Notes under the pieces: model-generated
Told to the model about the DNA's origin: nothing
Seen by the model: the letters and a program-made list of their open reading frames with translations, nothing else
Databases searched by the model: none
Program-made: the position numbers and the translations under genes
Assembly: GCF_010389155.1 (NCBI RefSeq)
Contig: NC_057765.1
Coordinates: forward strand, 38,769,559 to 38,833,558
DNA from: Erigeron canadensis
Lineage: Eukaryota > Streptophyta > Magnoliopsida > Asterales > Asteraceae
DNA length: 64,000 nucleotides
Direction: 5' to 3'
In this document: positions 46,634-60,065 of the stretch, one piece after another
How the letters are laid out: every line of letters starts with the position of its first letter
Numbering within the stretch: position 1 is the first letter of the stretch

Positions 46634-49600
46634 TCAAAAAGGCCAAAGATCACCCCATTGCGACTTTCGTGCTTGATGATGTAGCGTCGGGTTATTGCTT
46701 TTTGTGACAATCACTCTCTCGAAACGACCCTCGGTTCCTTCGTGATTGGTGGACCGACAAACGTCCATTTCAACCCGTTTACCCCTTTTTATTGGAGAAA
46801 AGACAATTCTGCCCCAGCCACTTCCAAGATTTGCTTCAGTGGTCTTGTCTTCCCATTCTTCCTCCGCGTCATCTTCTGACGTGGCATATGGTTCATTGAT
46901 ATCAGATTCGTAGTTGATCATCGCGTTATCATGAACAACATCCTCTTTAATATCAGATTCATACTTGATCATTGTATTATCATGAACAACATCCTCATTA
47001 ATTTCAGATTCATACTTGTTCATTGTATTATCATGAACCACCACCTCAAATTCTGAATCAATTTGGTCATCTGTCAACAAGATTAACAATGTAAATAAGA
47101 AATGGGACCTGAAATCTAAAAACAATTCTTGATGATGGAGAGGGGGGCATGAAGGACTCAATAATGCAATCTTTAAAGTTTAAATCACAATGTATCTGTC
47201 CTCAACATGATGGATTGATGGTGCACTTTTTTAATTTTCAGAATGATAGTACAAATGTACAATAATTATTACAAACTTATAAAGAAAATGGCAATAAGTA
47301 TGTACCATAGTCGCTCTCAGATTCCTCGTGATTCATTTTATCTTGCTGCTCTTTATGTGTATCAAACTTCATACCATCAAGGGGCCATGCTCCACTGTTG
47401 GAAAAAAAATAAAGTTATACACTAGAATGGTTAGTGTCAAGACATAACAGCCGCGAAGAATCATGATCGACTCCACTTCGAGCGAATAAAGTTTTGTGGT
47501 ACGATTTGCATGTGATATTTCAGATTTATTTATAGTAAAATTTAAGACATATGATTTTACGGAACAATCACCAACACAATTTTGTAAAGTTGACATACAA
47601 CAAACACACAAGTCCCCAACCTTGTACTAGATGAAAACACCACATTTTTCCAATATAAGTTGCAATTATTAACATTATGAATGTCAATTGAAAATGATCT
47701 CTATTCTGTTTTGGTAAGTTTTCTCTTAGGTTAATCTGAAAAAGTAATTGAATTCTTTCATAAAACCATGTACCCGATCAGACATTGCAATTTCCACAAT
47801 ACAAAAAGTTTCAAATGTATTTGCAGTTTTGCACCATATGAGTCTCATGTTCAAAGGAGTTTAAATTTTACTTCAGATAATAAGATATTTTGTAGTTAAT
47901 ACTATCAACAATCTTTAATGTACCCGAAAAATATCAAATACCGACGTTAAAGAAAGATGAGTGCTTGCCTGGGTCGAGGTCCTCGTCTGAATACAACATA
48001 ACAATACTTCTCATCTTCAAAGCCACGGAGAGTCACACCATTAGATTGCTAGAAAAATATCAAATTGACACAATAAATAGTTGATTCAATTTCTTAACAT
48101 GACAAAAGTGATTCCACATGATACAAAAAAATTACCAAGTTACCAACTATTTGTAATATTATGCATCGGCATTTTAGTATGCAAGAATTAATGCTCACAG
48201 TTAATATTGTTCCACCCTGTTAAGTGATCATCAGATTAAATAATAGTAGTAATTGTCATCCCACAGAAGAAAAAAAAATCTAACTCAGGCTAAATTAAAG
48301 AATAGGTCGTTCATTTTAGAGCCCAATCTAAAACAGACAAACATAGTTATACTCCTAAATGCAAATTGGATGACTTCAATTTGCACCAAGCCTCCTAATG
48401 ACAAATGGCAGTATCAAAATTCATCTTTTCTGGCCTCCTAAATGGACTAGTCTGTGAAACATGGAAAAATTTTTGGCATCGGTTATATATTGAATCGTGA
48501 AATCATATATCAAATGCTATACATAATATGTCTAGATCTTACAAAATTACAAGCATGTAACATGTTTAAGATAGAAACCTTGTACGCAAGCTGTGTTGTC
48601 GTTCTCTGCAAGCGCTGTGAAAAATGACAATATTTCCCCGTATTATCCAATGGACAAGCTCCATCGTGAGGACACTGAAGTAACAAATAACAATATAAGA
48701 ACATGGAGCTTAATCAAATGATACAATGAATATTACAAAAGGAATAGTATCGGTTTCTGAACTTACTGGTGCTACTATATGCGCACCACATCTGTCTGTC
48801 ATTAAATCCTTGGAAGCTTGGTTAGATGCCTTAGCTAATTTGCGACTTCTCTGGGAAGTCAATGAGAATTAATGAATGCTTCTGGATAAAATGTGCAGTC
48901 ATGACCAAAAAAATAAATAAAATCTGCAGAACACTTCCCTGACTAATTTACGAGTAAACTCACTTACCCTTTTTTCCATCCAAAGAATGTGAGATCGCAC
49001 TTGAGAGATGATATTAGATCCGTGTGGTGTTCCGGGCTCCATCAAAACCTGTTTTAAATAAAAATTACTTGCAAAGAAAACCAGATTCAATATGAATGAC
49101 ATATTATGGTTTATATTCATAACAAAAATCACACATACATGGATTTTCCAATTTTACCTCCACCATACTTGGTCTATCAGATGTACCCACGATAGAAAAA
49201 CGGATGTATCGTATACCAATATACTATATCTTTTAAATAAAATTTACCATCTAGCGACATGCAATATTCGCGTTTAGACAATTTGATCGACTTAAAAAGC
49301 AACCTTATGACAGTGTTAAGAACTTACCAGAACATCTCCTGTAAGATCCCAAAGCTGGCGAACAATGGTTATTCTATCCCTCAATGATGGTATTTCACCA
49401 AGTACGTATGACTACATGAAGAATAATTAAAGGATAATATTTACCTTAGTAACAATATTTATTAGATAAGTTAGCATTTAGAGAATATACATATACCAAA
49501 AAAAATTAAACAGGGTAAAATAAAAAATGCCTACAGCGATGACAAGGTCGTGCTTTCTTTCAGGCTTGCTTATATTTTGACTTAATTCCTGAATGCTAGC

Positions 49601-52214
49601 ATAGCTCTGTATAAGAGGCAAATTCTTCAAATCTGAAGCATAGAATTAAAGATTTACAGCTTATCCAGCCAAACACTATATACTAAACATAACCTTTAAC
49701 TATGTGATATAAATATACCGAATGCTACGCAAATAATACTAGAAATGGATTAAACATTGTACCTTTTATAAGGCTCTGACCTGCTCGTTGCATAGACTGA
49801 GATGGCTCGATAACATTGACGCTTTCTAGAGTGTGGGGCCAAACTTCACGCAAAGCCCTAAACAATATTTCAACATTTCATTGTGCAAACAACTAAATTT
49901 ACTGATCAATGCACTTTATTGTAAAAGAAAAGGAAAAAAATCGCTGGCAAAAGCATTGTACTAAAAGTTGAATTCCGTTAGCAAGCCTTGTTTTTCAATT
50001 GACACAGAATAAGTCGACAAAAAGCAAGCAACTCGCAAAAAATTGTCTAACAAGTGTATTAACAAAAAAGATCCTACAGTTACTTTAACAACTTGAAGAA
50101 AAGCTCATATACAAACAGAATGTGATTGGTCTAGCAAATACTCACCAAAAGGCAGAACCAGTACCAGCCCCAAAATCCAACACTCTAGTCGGTGAAAACC
50201 CTGGCAGCCTTCTTCTAACCTAAATACAATCAATAGTAAGTTAAGTGATGTGTTAATTACAAATAGTAAGATAGCAAGTGTGCAATTAATGACAAAAGAA
50301 AAGAAAACTGAGATATATAGGTTTCAACTTGTGAGGCTTAACTTCTTGTAGCAATCAGCGTATAAAATCAGTTTCTCACTCAAAAACTTTCTGTATATGT
50401 TTACTGACATCTTAAGACATATGTGTTCAGGTTTCTACATGTTTAAACTTCTTTTAGCAATCAGTGTATATAATTATTTTTTCCCCTTCCAAGTTTCTAA
50501 TTATGTTTACGCAAGTGTTTAACTTAAGATAAGTAAAGCCTTTCATAGACCATCTCCATGCCTATCGAAGAGTTGACTAATACAATTGATAACTTGGGGA
50601 AGCAACAAAAAGTAAAAGCAAATTGAAGACTAGTAAACCTCATTGAGGACTCTATGGCAAGCTGAAAATACAGCAGGCATCCGAGAAGCAACATAAGCAA
50701 TTGTCTGATCATCTCTGTATTTAAGACCGATATCACCATAATTGCTCCTAATTTTCCATCGCTTCGAACATCCTACATATTTGAAAGGATCTTCTACTAG
50801 CTCCCTAGCAGTAGATGCAGCTAACTGCAAATTCACATCTTTGATAGCGTTGAACGATTCTGACAACCTTAAAACTTTCCTTTTCATATGTTGATCTTCT
50901 TGATCTGTTATTATCAAAATAGTTAATTGAATAAACCAGTCTTAGCATAATCGGTATAACTATTTTATTAAACTTGATTAGAAACTATAAACTTCCAGTC
51001 TAGCTTGGTAGATCTTAGTGAAAACAAAGATTCAACATAGAGTATGTAAATGTGACATATATATATATATATACACACACACAATGTTGTGGCAGGGTGG
51101 AAGCTATGCTAAGAACATATGAAGGTGATGCCAGTATGTCCCCTTTTGGAATAAGTCTTCACCATTTGTCAAAATTACCATTTCTCTCCTTGCATTGGGT
51201 ATGGATGAGTTCACACATGACCTATATTGCAAAGTCTAATGGTACAATTTAGCTTTATCTAAATTGACTGATTAGAGAGAGAGAAAGGAGCAAAATAGTG
51301 AAATAAAATGGTTTCTCCGTCACTTGGAAGTATAAAACTGTGTATCACTTGTTTGTCGAGAATAGAAAGCTTAGTCAAAAATGTTTGACTAAGGCGAGTC
51401 CAAATTACTTGTTTAACTGTTAAAGGCTTAAGAAATCAAAGGGTCCCTCGGGCCTAGGTGCAGAGGCCTTGTGAGTATCAGCCATATCATACCGAAATAG
51501 TGAATATATATGCCTATATTCCGGAACGGTGATACTTTCATATGTCAGTTAATGAATAAATGCTGTTGATCATGTAGATTCAAAGGCAGGAAGGGTATTA
51601 ATCGTACATGAATATCATATGTACAAGGTTATGTGCATTTGCTTTGTGTAGGTTAACTCGTGAAAAAATGCAGGCTCTCGTACTAAGTCGCGCATGTTGG
51701 GCAAAAGAACGTTTTCTTCTATGTTTCCGATTGAATCTATCACAACTCACTTCAACTAAACTTCATGTTCATCTACCATTCACTAAGTCGTCGATAAACC
51801 GATACCTAACATCAACCTCATCCTTCAGCTTAGTACTATTATCCGCCTATACTTTCGAATTTCTCGATAATGTAAAATTGTCACTCAGTTCCTAACTATC
51901 GCGTTTCGATAAGCAACGAATCATTTCAATGTAGATTACCTCTACATAATTAGTTCTAAATTAGGTCAGTTTTGAAAGCGATTTAAATTAAAATTTGTTT
52001 CACAGATTTATACCGATCTTAGGTGTATAGATACAGATTATATGTATATATATTTAGAGAAAGAGATGGAGAAATGAAAAGGACCTCGAAGATAAGTTTT
52101 GATGGCTCGGCGGAGACGGAGGGGGACGACATAACATCCTTTGGATTGTTTGCTAGCTGCTTTAAGGGTTTCGGCGGTGAATCGTTGCACAGTTTCCGAT
52201 ATGGCACCGGACAT
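46634..52214 (-). CDS. RSM22: Mitochondrial small-ribosomal-subunit methyltransferase-like protein (Rsm22/METTL17)
   Basis: Twelve exons: 52214-52085, 50904-50639, 50219-50146, 49857-49763, 49632-49535, 49411-49328, 49048-48968, 48850-48767, 48674-48579, 48048-47969, 47394-47306 and 47070-46634. Phases close to 537 residues. Rsm22/METTL17 proteins bind the mitochondrial small ribosomal subunit and aid its assembly. Seen here: a basic N-terminus (LKAASKQSKG, RLRRAIKTYLR) compatible with organelle import, a class-I methyltransferase SAM loop (VLDFGAGTGS, about 144-153), and the family cysteines Cys297, Cys305, Cys311 and Cys320 (APCPHDGACPLDNTGKYCHF), known in METTL17 to hold an Fe-S cluster. 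The C-terminus ends GWGRIVFSP and WGDLWPF. Odd points: a threefold 17-residue repeat at 403-451 and a GC donor after exon 10 (AG|GCAAGC). Whether it methylates anything is unknown. Confidence 0.93.
46895..47041 (-). repeat. 51-bp in-frame tandem repeat in RSM22 exon 12
   Basis: Three copies of a 17-residue unit of type VVHDNTMxKYESxIxED, the last slightly shortened. The DNA copies differ at only a few positions, so the expansion looks recent. Confidence 0.93.
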
Positions 52215-53878
52215 TTCGCACCGCTGTCAAAGTCCCCGGTGAGACTGTACAGAAAATACTAGGGTTTAAGGGCGTGGGTACTTTGGAAAACTTTACCAAA
52301 CCTCAGTATTATCATTTTGAAAAAAATTATAAATTAAATTTTTGAATTTGATAAACATAAATAGTGCTATGAGTTTTAGATAACTTTTCCTAAATTTTAC
52401 ATAATCCCTTTCTGCTTTAACTAAGATAGATATTACAACATTTCTTCAATCGAGATATATAAAATTTATTATATTAATAAAGTTATAAGATTCTTCCATG
52501 TAATGCGGTGGTTAATGGTGGTAGTAACAATAACGATTGGTGGTGATGGTGTTGAGTAGTGGTAACAACAACGTTGTGGCGGTGATGATGACGACGACGA
52601 TACAACGATGAAGTTGGAAACATCTTGACCTTTGAATCAAAATAAAATGGTCCAAATATCAACATCAACTTTACCTATGAAGTTGGGTTGTAACTTTAGA
52701 GGATCTCAATCCGTAAAAATAATTGATGTAAAAAAAATGTTTAGTGTTTATGAATATTGATTACCTGTATGTCAATTACACACCGTTTGACCAACGTTTT
52801 TATTTTCGGCCGATATCAACATCATATAGCTATGTACTTGTGTTATGTGGATACATTATATGATTCTAATTATTTTAGTCAGATTTATGAACTTTAATAT
52901 ACACTTGAATTCAATTGATATATAATAACTAATGTACATTTATTTTAAAGAACTTTTGTTTTTTGTTTTTTAAATCCTAATGGTGTTTGTTAGTTTATGT
53001 TAATTTAAAAGACTTATGGTGAATATAAGTATAAATAACTAATAGTGTTAATTTTTTTTCTTCCTAAAACTCATACAAAATAATATTTTAAATATGGTTT
53101 TTTTATAAAAGTATTTTCTATAAAAATAGAAAACTTAGTTTTATAATCTATGGTTATATATTTTGGGGAAATCAGTTTTATTATTTTGAAACTATTTTTT
53201 GTTTTAGAAAAAACCTTTTATGTTTTCCACTAAATAATTAACAAAGATTTTATAATTTTCAAGGGTTACCAAATGATTAAAAAAAATTCAACTTTTTGAA
53301 AAATAAAATGAAAAATTAGAAAAAAGTTTTTTCATAAACAAACACAACTTTTTGTGTGTTTAAGTAAAAAAGTAGAAATGATTTATAGAAAACTTTTTAA
53401 AGGCAACATTGATAACAAAAGTTGTGTTTAGATGTGATGATAACTTTAAAACTTATTTCTATTGAAAACAGAAAATCTTTGTTTTCCAACTTATAATTTA
53501 CAAATTTGATAGTTTTTATAAATATATATTTTTTTACCTTAAATTAAAAAAGATACTCGTATAAAGTAATGAATAATAGGAGTATTTTGTGCAGTATAAA
53601 AAGAAAAATAAAAAAGTCCAAAAACATAGGAGTGTAGACTGGTAAGAGAGCGTTGGGGGTAAGCGGTCATCCTCGTCAAGTGCCGCCATATCTACACCTC
53701 GTAATCCACGTACGCCTGTCTTTCTTTCTTTCACTCATTTTGTTAAATTAATCAAAAGAAACCACAAAGAATTCTCTAATAAAGTTTTCATTTTTTTTTT
53801 GGAAAAAAAGAATTATTCTAACTAAATTTAGCTCCTTTACAGGTTAATAAAAAAAGAAAGAAAGAAAGAAAGAAAAGA
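52215..53878. promoter_or_regulatory. Divergent intergenic region between RSM22 and NADS
   Basis: 1.66 kb shared upstream region of two divergent housekeeping-type genes. It contains a GC-rich remnant at 52494-52610 (ATGTAATGCGGTGG, GTTGTGGCGGTGATGATG) resembling the Helitron-like family, and AT-rich sequence beyond. No TATA box or shared motif can be fixed. The last 30 bases before the NADS start are a GAAA microsatellite. Confidence 0.45.
53849..53877 (+). repeat. (GAAA)n microsatellite abutting the NADS start codon
   Basis: Four to five GAAA units within a purine-only tract run directly into the initiator ATG at 53879, and so should be part of the 5'UTR. Confidence 0.9.
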
Positions 53879-56800
53879 ATGAGGTTGTTGAAAGTAGCAA
53901 CGTGTAATCTGAATCAATGGGCAATGGAATTCGATTGCAATATAAAGAATATAAAACAATCAATAAAGATTGCTAAAGAAAGTGGGGCTGTTATTAGGCT
54001 TGGTCCTGAGCTTGAAATCACTGGTTATGGTTGTGAAGATCATTTCTTGGAACTTGACACTATTTCTCATGCGTATGTCTCTTTCCTTTCTTTCTTTCTT
54101 TTATTTATTCATAATTTTTAACATATATTGTTGTTTTATATTTATATTACTTCAAGTATAAAATGTCACTCAAGTTTCATATTGTTTCCTAGTATTCGAT
54201 ATGTTAGACGTGGTTCATGTTGTGAATTGTGATGCTAGTTAGAGCTTCTGTTATGTGTATCCCACTTTAGCAAAAGTATAGCCAAGTGCATAAAGTTTGA
54301 TACTTTGTTACACGCTCATCCTATTTTACTTCGCTAAAGTTACGGGCGTGTTTTTTTGATCATTTTGATGGTCTTTCGGTGTACATTTGACAAGAATTGG
54401 TATAACTGAACATGGATTCATACTTATAAACTTGTTCCAGTACATGCTAGTTTAGAAAAGTTGAATATTTGGGTGCCCTACATGTACATTATCCTTAATT
54501 AGCTATCTTATTTAAACGTGTTTACCTTGCGTCTAACTGTTACGTGTGTAAATTTTTTCTTGTTATGCGATGCTGAGTAATTAAGAAAGGAAACCAAATG
54601 CAGCCCATAGAAAAAGAAGTTGTGGTTAATATATGTAATCACATTATGGTTAATTTCTTGCAGCTGGGAGTGTTTAAAAGAGTTCCTGCTTGGTGATTGG
54701 ACAGATGGTATATTATGTAGTTTTGGGATGCCTGTTATCAAAGGTTCTGAGCGTTACAATTGTCAAGTGATATGTATGAACAGAAAGATAATTATGATTC
54801 GGGCAAAAATGTGGCTTGCAAATGATGGAAACTATAGGGAACTTCGTTGGTTTACTGCTTGGAAGCAAAAAGACCAGCTTGAGGAATTTCAGTTGCCAAG
54901 TGATATTTCCGAGGCGTTGCAGCAGAAAACAGTTCCTTTTGGTTATGGCTTCATGCAATTTTTGGACACGTAAGCTATAGCTTTCATGTTCTTTTAAGTG
55001 GAAAGATTTCAGATGCCTTCTTTGATTACTTTTGATAATCATATATTCCTTTGTTTTAATCAGAGCTGTTGCTGCGGAAATTTGTGAAGAGCTTTTTACT
55101 CCAATTCCTCCTCACACGGAGCTTGCACTAAATGGCGTCGAAGTATTTATGAATGCTAGTGGTAGCCATCACCAACTAAGAAAGCTTGACATTCGCATCC
55201 GTGCTTTTATTGGTGCAACACACACTCGTGGTGGTGTTTACATGTATAGTAATCATCAGGGCTGTGATGGAGGCCGCCTCTATTATGGTAATTAGGTTTT
55301 TTTAGTTGCATGTTCATGTAGTACAAAACTGGTAAAATTGGAAAGTAGCTTTAAATGAAATGGGTCAAACAGATCGAAACACGAAAGTCTCCTGAAGTGT
55401 GTTCTTAATGCATAAAACTTCCCAAATCATTTTATTTAGTAGATAAGAATATTTTTCATTTTTCAAGGGGAATGATACACACATGTTTATTTTTAATGGT
55501 GACCTCACAACCTCTTGTTTGGTGGGCTGCCTAGATATTGCTATGCTAAAGTTCTGTACGTCAAGTACATAATAGTTCTGTTGTAGTAGTATATGTTTTC
55601 TAAACATATTTGCCACACTTAATGTAGGACATATAAATATTTTAAGCAGAAAGCATTTTCATCAACCCACCCAACCCGTAAATGACACTAGTTTTGACCT
55701 GTTTCCCACCCAGCGTATCAGCCCATTTTTCCTCTGATGACTTGATAATGCATCTCACACTTTCTCTGTCTCATACACACCCACCCACCTGCAAATTAAT
55801 GTTACTTTTTTGGGATTTTCTTTATATCTTCTTTCTTTTTAAGGGCCCTTTCGACAATCATGAACCATGTTCTCTTGTGAGCATTGAAGATTCTTTATAT
55901 TGCAGATGGATGTGCTTGTGTTGTTGTTAATGGAGACGTAGTAGCACAAGGGTCACAATTCTCATTAAAGGATGTCGAGGTGGTGGTTGCTCAAATAGAT
56001 CTAGACGCAGTATGTTTTATATTCCCTGAATTCCATGTTCATTAATATAATTAATTGTTTGTAAATTCATTGTCAATTTGTTTTTCCTTATCATCCACAT
56101 TGCTCGTTTGACCTCTTAATGAGCCTGTTAATTTGTGGCAGGTCGCTAGTCTTAGAGGATCCATAAGTAGTTTCCAAGAGCAAGCAAGTTGTAAACGATC
56201 TGTTTCCTTTGTAGATGTGCCGTACAAGCTTTGTCAGCCTTTTAACCTTCAGATGTCTCTTTCAAGTCCATTGAAGGAGGTCAGTCAGCGTTGTTTACTC
56301 AATTACTTCCATTGTTTTGTGGCGCTGGGGGTGTTTGTAATACACATATTGTCCTGTTTTTTTTTCTTCTTATGTTATGCTCAATCAGCATCGTTTAATC
56401 AGCCAATTTATTTATTTTGCAGATTATATATCACTTACCTGAGGAAGAAATAGCTTTTGGACCTGGTTGCTGGCTTTGGGATTACCTACGAAGAAGTGGG
56501 GCTTCTGGTTTCCTTCTTCCACTTTCTGGTGGAGCCGATAGCTCTTCAGTAGCTGGCATCGTTGGATGCATGTGTCAGCTTGTAGTAAAAGGTCTGATTA
56601 TTCCTTAATAAATAGTTTTATATAGCTCTCTCTGTGTGCATAGTGTACTAAAGTATTCAAAATTATTGTTAGATGCTACTTTTCTAACAAAACATCAGGT
56701 TTTTCCTTAATAAATAGTTTAATCTTGTAAAATTGTATATATCATCATCATCAAGAGATCGCAAATGGAGACGAACAAGTAAAGGCTGATGCTGTAAGAA

Positions 56801-59800
56801 TTGGACATTACACTGATGGAAAATTCCCTACTGACAGCAAGGAATTTGCTAAACGCATATTTTACACTGTTTACATGGGGACTGAAAACAGGCAAGTACA
56901 TGTAAAGTTGTATATCGTTTTCCAGTACACTACCTTATCAACATTAGTCGTGGTGGCAAGATGTGAGAATTGGTGACATGTCAAAACAGGTTTTGGTTGA
57001 AAATGGTCATTTTCAGTAAGTGGAATGGGTTGTGAGTTGACTTGCAGACACCTTTTTGTCCATTCTATAAAGTACTTTGTAATCTGTTAATGTGCAAGTC
57101 ATACTTATATAACAATACTTTACAATGGTCATATAAACCTCTTTGAATAAGGTGATTTAGGAGCTGTATGCATTTACATATACGATGGGGTTTTGGAAAG
57201 TTCCCCCTTTAGCTACTTTGCTTTATCTGACCCATTAGAGCTAATACACATAATAACACATCATCATTAGCAATGCCTTTTGGATCTATCTGCATTCATT
57301 TGTTACACCGGACCATATTTGATGGGCACCGGGAAAAAGACCTACATTTTCAATTAGTACTCTACATCGCAATTCTCATAAGTTCAGTAGTTGATATTGT
57401 AAAAACAGTTTTTGTCTCTTTGTTTACATTCATTTGCTTTTTTCAAAACAAAGTCATCACATGAACATATTTTGTGGATTTTCGGATTGGTGTTCGCACC
57501 ATACACCACTAACATGGGTGGTTGCTTCTCAGTTCTGATGCCACACGGTCGCGGGCCAAGCTGCTTGCTGATGAAATTGGATCATGGCATCTTGATGTTT
57601 CCATAGACACTGTGGTATCTGCCTTCCTATCTTTATTTCAGACACTCACCGGGAAGCGTCCTCGTTACAAGGTAAATCCCTGAAAAAGAGAACATACATT
57701 TGTGTATCTCTAGCCAAGATGATTTATTCTCTAATTATGTTGACTTCCATAATCATACTAAAAGTAATAAAACTTTTATTTCTCATCCATAGGTAGATGG
57801 GGGATCAAACATTGAAAATTTAGGGCTCCAAAACATACAAGCTCGCATTAGAATGGTTTTGGCATTTATGTTGGCATCATTGTTGCCATGGGTTCATAGC
57901 AAACCTGGGTTCTATCTTGTGTTGGGTAGCTCCAATGTGGATGAAGGGTTACGTGGTTACCTAACTAAGGTATTTTATTAATTCATCATTCTATACATTT
58001 ATCTTTTGGTAAAAATTTAGGTAATATAGAAGTTTTTGGAATTCGAATTCTAAAGATTTCCATGGCTTCACGTAGAAATTTAGAATTGTAAACTAGTCTT
58101 CGATGGATAATTGGGATTTTGTGCTAGATTGTTTTATAACCTTTGTATTCTTTTTGTAGTATGATTGCAGTTCTGCTGATATAAATCCAATTGGAAGTAT
58201 TAGTAAGCAGGATCTTCGAATATTTCTGCGGTGGGCTGCCATCCATCTTGGTTTCTCATCTTTAGCAGAAATAGAAGCTGCTCCACCAACTGCTGAGCTA
58301 GAGCCTATACGATCCAATTACAGCCAGGTAATTTAGCATCATTTTTAGTTAAGTGATCTGTTCAGAAATGTGTGCCTTAGAGATGCCAACCATCAAGCTT
58401 ATTAGTGGTGGGCGGGTGGCCTTTTAACCCAATTACTAATGAATGATTGAATGTGCTGATAAAATTATTTTTTGTACTCAACCGCGTGAAATAAAAAATA
58501 ATAGAATATTCTTAATAGAAACCGGGTCGAAAGTTGCCCATAGTAAATTTTGTAGTGCATAAACCTCCTAAACAGTTTTATTAAAGAAGTTAAACCTTTG
58601 GTTTTTATTCCTTAAATATTAAGGTGGATTGCATTTGATCATTCCAGTTACAAGAATAGCAAATAGCATTCCGGTTGTTCTTTCTCTTGGTATATATATC
58701 TGATGGCCAAAACTTTGTTAGTATCATGGTATGGAAAATGCTGAGTACAATGAAATACTAACTTAATGTACATATTAGTAATAGTATACAAAATGGAGGG
58801 GGGCGGTTTCTAGTGAATCGGTTTTTCCACCTAACAGAAGAACGGATCCAGTTGGTTAGTTCAAAAGTTAACAAACAGAACCATCGGTTTTATAGTTGGT
58901 CGGTTCTTGGTGGTTTCGGTTTGGTTTTTCAGTTTTTGGCACACCCCTAAAAGGAAATTAGATTATTACCGATGCAATATAACATATGTGATTTATTTGA
59001 TAGTAAAATGTACAACTTTTGAACCTACAAGTGATGTGGCCTAAATAACCCGTTTTGACCCAATATACTACCAACGCTGTCATTTTGCTAGCTCTCATGT
59101 GTGTTCAATATTTTTAGATACTTTCATTCTTATTGACCAAAAAAAGGCCATTATATAAAGTTTTGAATCATAGAATCCTTTTGGACAGTTTCCCCATTTT
59201 TGGATGCACAGTTATCAGCAATTTCAAATTTCTTCAGTACCTCCATATACAAATCTTTGACTTTTGGATGTTTTTTTAGATTCTTTACATCTTAGAACAT
59301 GTAACTTTTTTGCATATTCAGCCACTGCATATAGCAAATTGGTGTGAATATGCAACCATCATATGATTTTATCTCTTATAAAATCTTGCATAAATCAGCT
59401 GGATGAAGTGGACATGGGAATGACATACGAGGAACTTTCAGTTTATGGAAGGTTGAGGAAGATATTCCGATGCGGTCCTGTGTCCATGTTCAAGGTTTGT
59501 CTTGAATAATGTTGTTTTTTGATCATAACTTAAATGTTGTTTGAAGATTGACATGAAGTGTTTGTGTACCCATTACCAACCCTCTCATCTCCCCCTCTAG
59601 CTTCCAGATTATTTTATTGCACTCATTGACTGTGATTGTTGTTACAGAATCTATGTTTTGGTTGGGGCTCTAAACTTAGTCCTTCTGAGGTAGCTGATAA
59701 AGTGAAGCACTTCTTCAAATACTATTCCATCAATCGACACAAGATGACTGTATTAACACCTTCCTATCATGCTGAGGTATTCAATTTTGAGTATTCTCTT

Positions 59801-60065
59801 CTTGCAAACTTTTATATTCTCTCTTTTTCAGATAACTTTTATGGACTACTTAATGACACAAACTTCACCTTTATGTGTGCAGAGTTATTCACCAGAAGAC
59901 AACAGATTTGATCTTCGACAGTTCCTGTATAATTCAAGATGGCCATACCAGTTTCGCAAAATAGATGAACTTGTGAATGAGCTTAGTGTCGATAAAGATG
60001 CATCTACCTCAAATGGTGTTGGAATTGTAGCAGCTGGTTCAGCCAATCCAAAAGCCGGTCTCTAG
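53879..60065 (+). CDS. NADS: Glutamine-dependent NAD+ synthetase
   Basis: Converts deamido-NAD+ to NAD+ with glutamine and ATP, the last step of NAD synthesis, in the cytosol. Thirteen exons: 53879-54072, 54664-54969, 55064-55287, 55906-56009, 56142-56279, 56423-56591, 56756-56891, 57533-57671, 57793-57969, 58160-58327, 59399-59494, 59648-59776 and 59883-60065. Phases close to 720 residues, near the length I know for plant enzymes. The N-terminal nitrilase-type glutaminase has Glu44 ([10 protein letters not shown]), Lys113 ([13 protein letters not shown]) and nucleophile Cys174 (AEICEELF). The synthetase domain has the ATP loop SGGADS at 357-362, [31 protein letters not shown] and [17 protein letters not shown] near the end. 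The intron after exon 7 has a GC donor (AG|GCAAGT). Intron 10 (58328-59398) holds a hAT-like repeat. All catalytic residues are intact. Confidence 0.97.
58796..58952. mobile_element. hAT-like MITE in NADS intron 10
   Basis: The right end GGCACACCCCTA, read on the other strand, gives TAGGGGTGTGCC, the terminus style of hAT elements, followed by AAACCRAACCG-type repeats. The left part has GGTTTCTAGTGAATCGGTTTT. The left limit and target duplication are uncertain. Confidence 0.38.
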
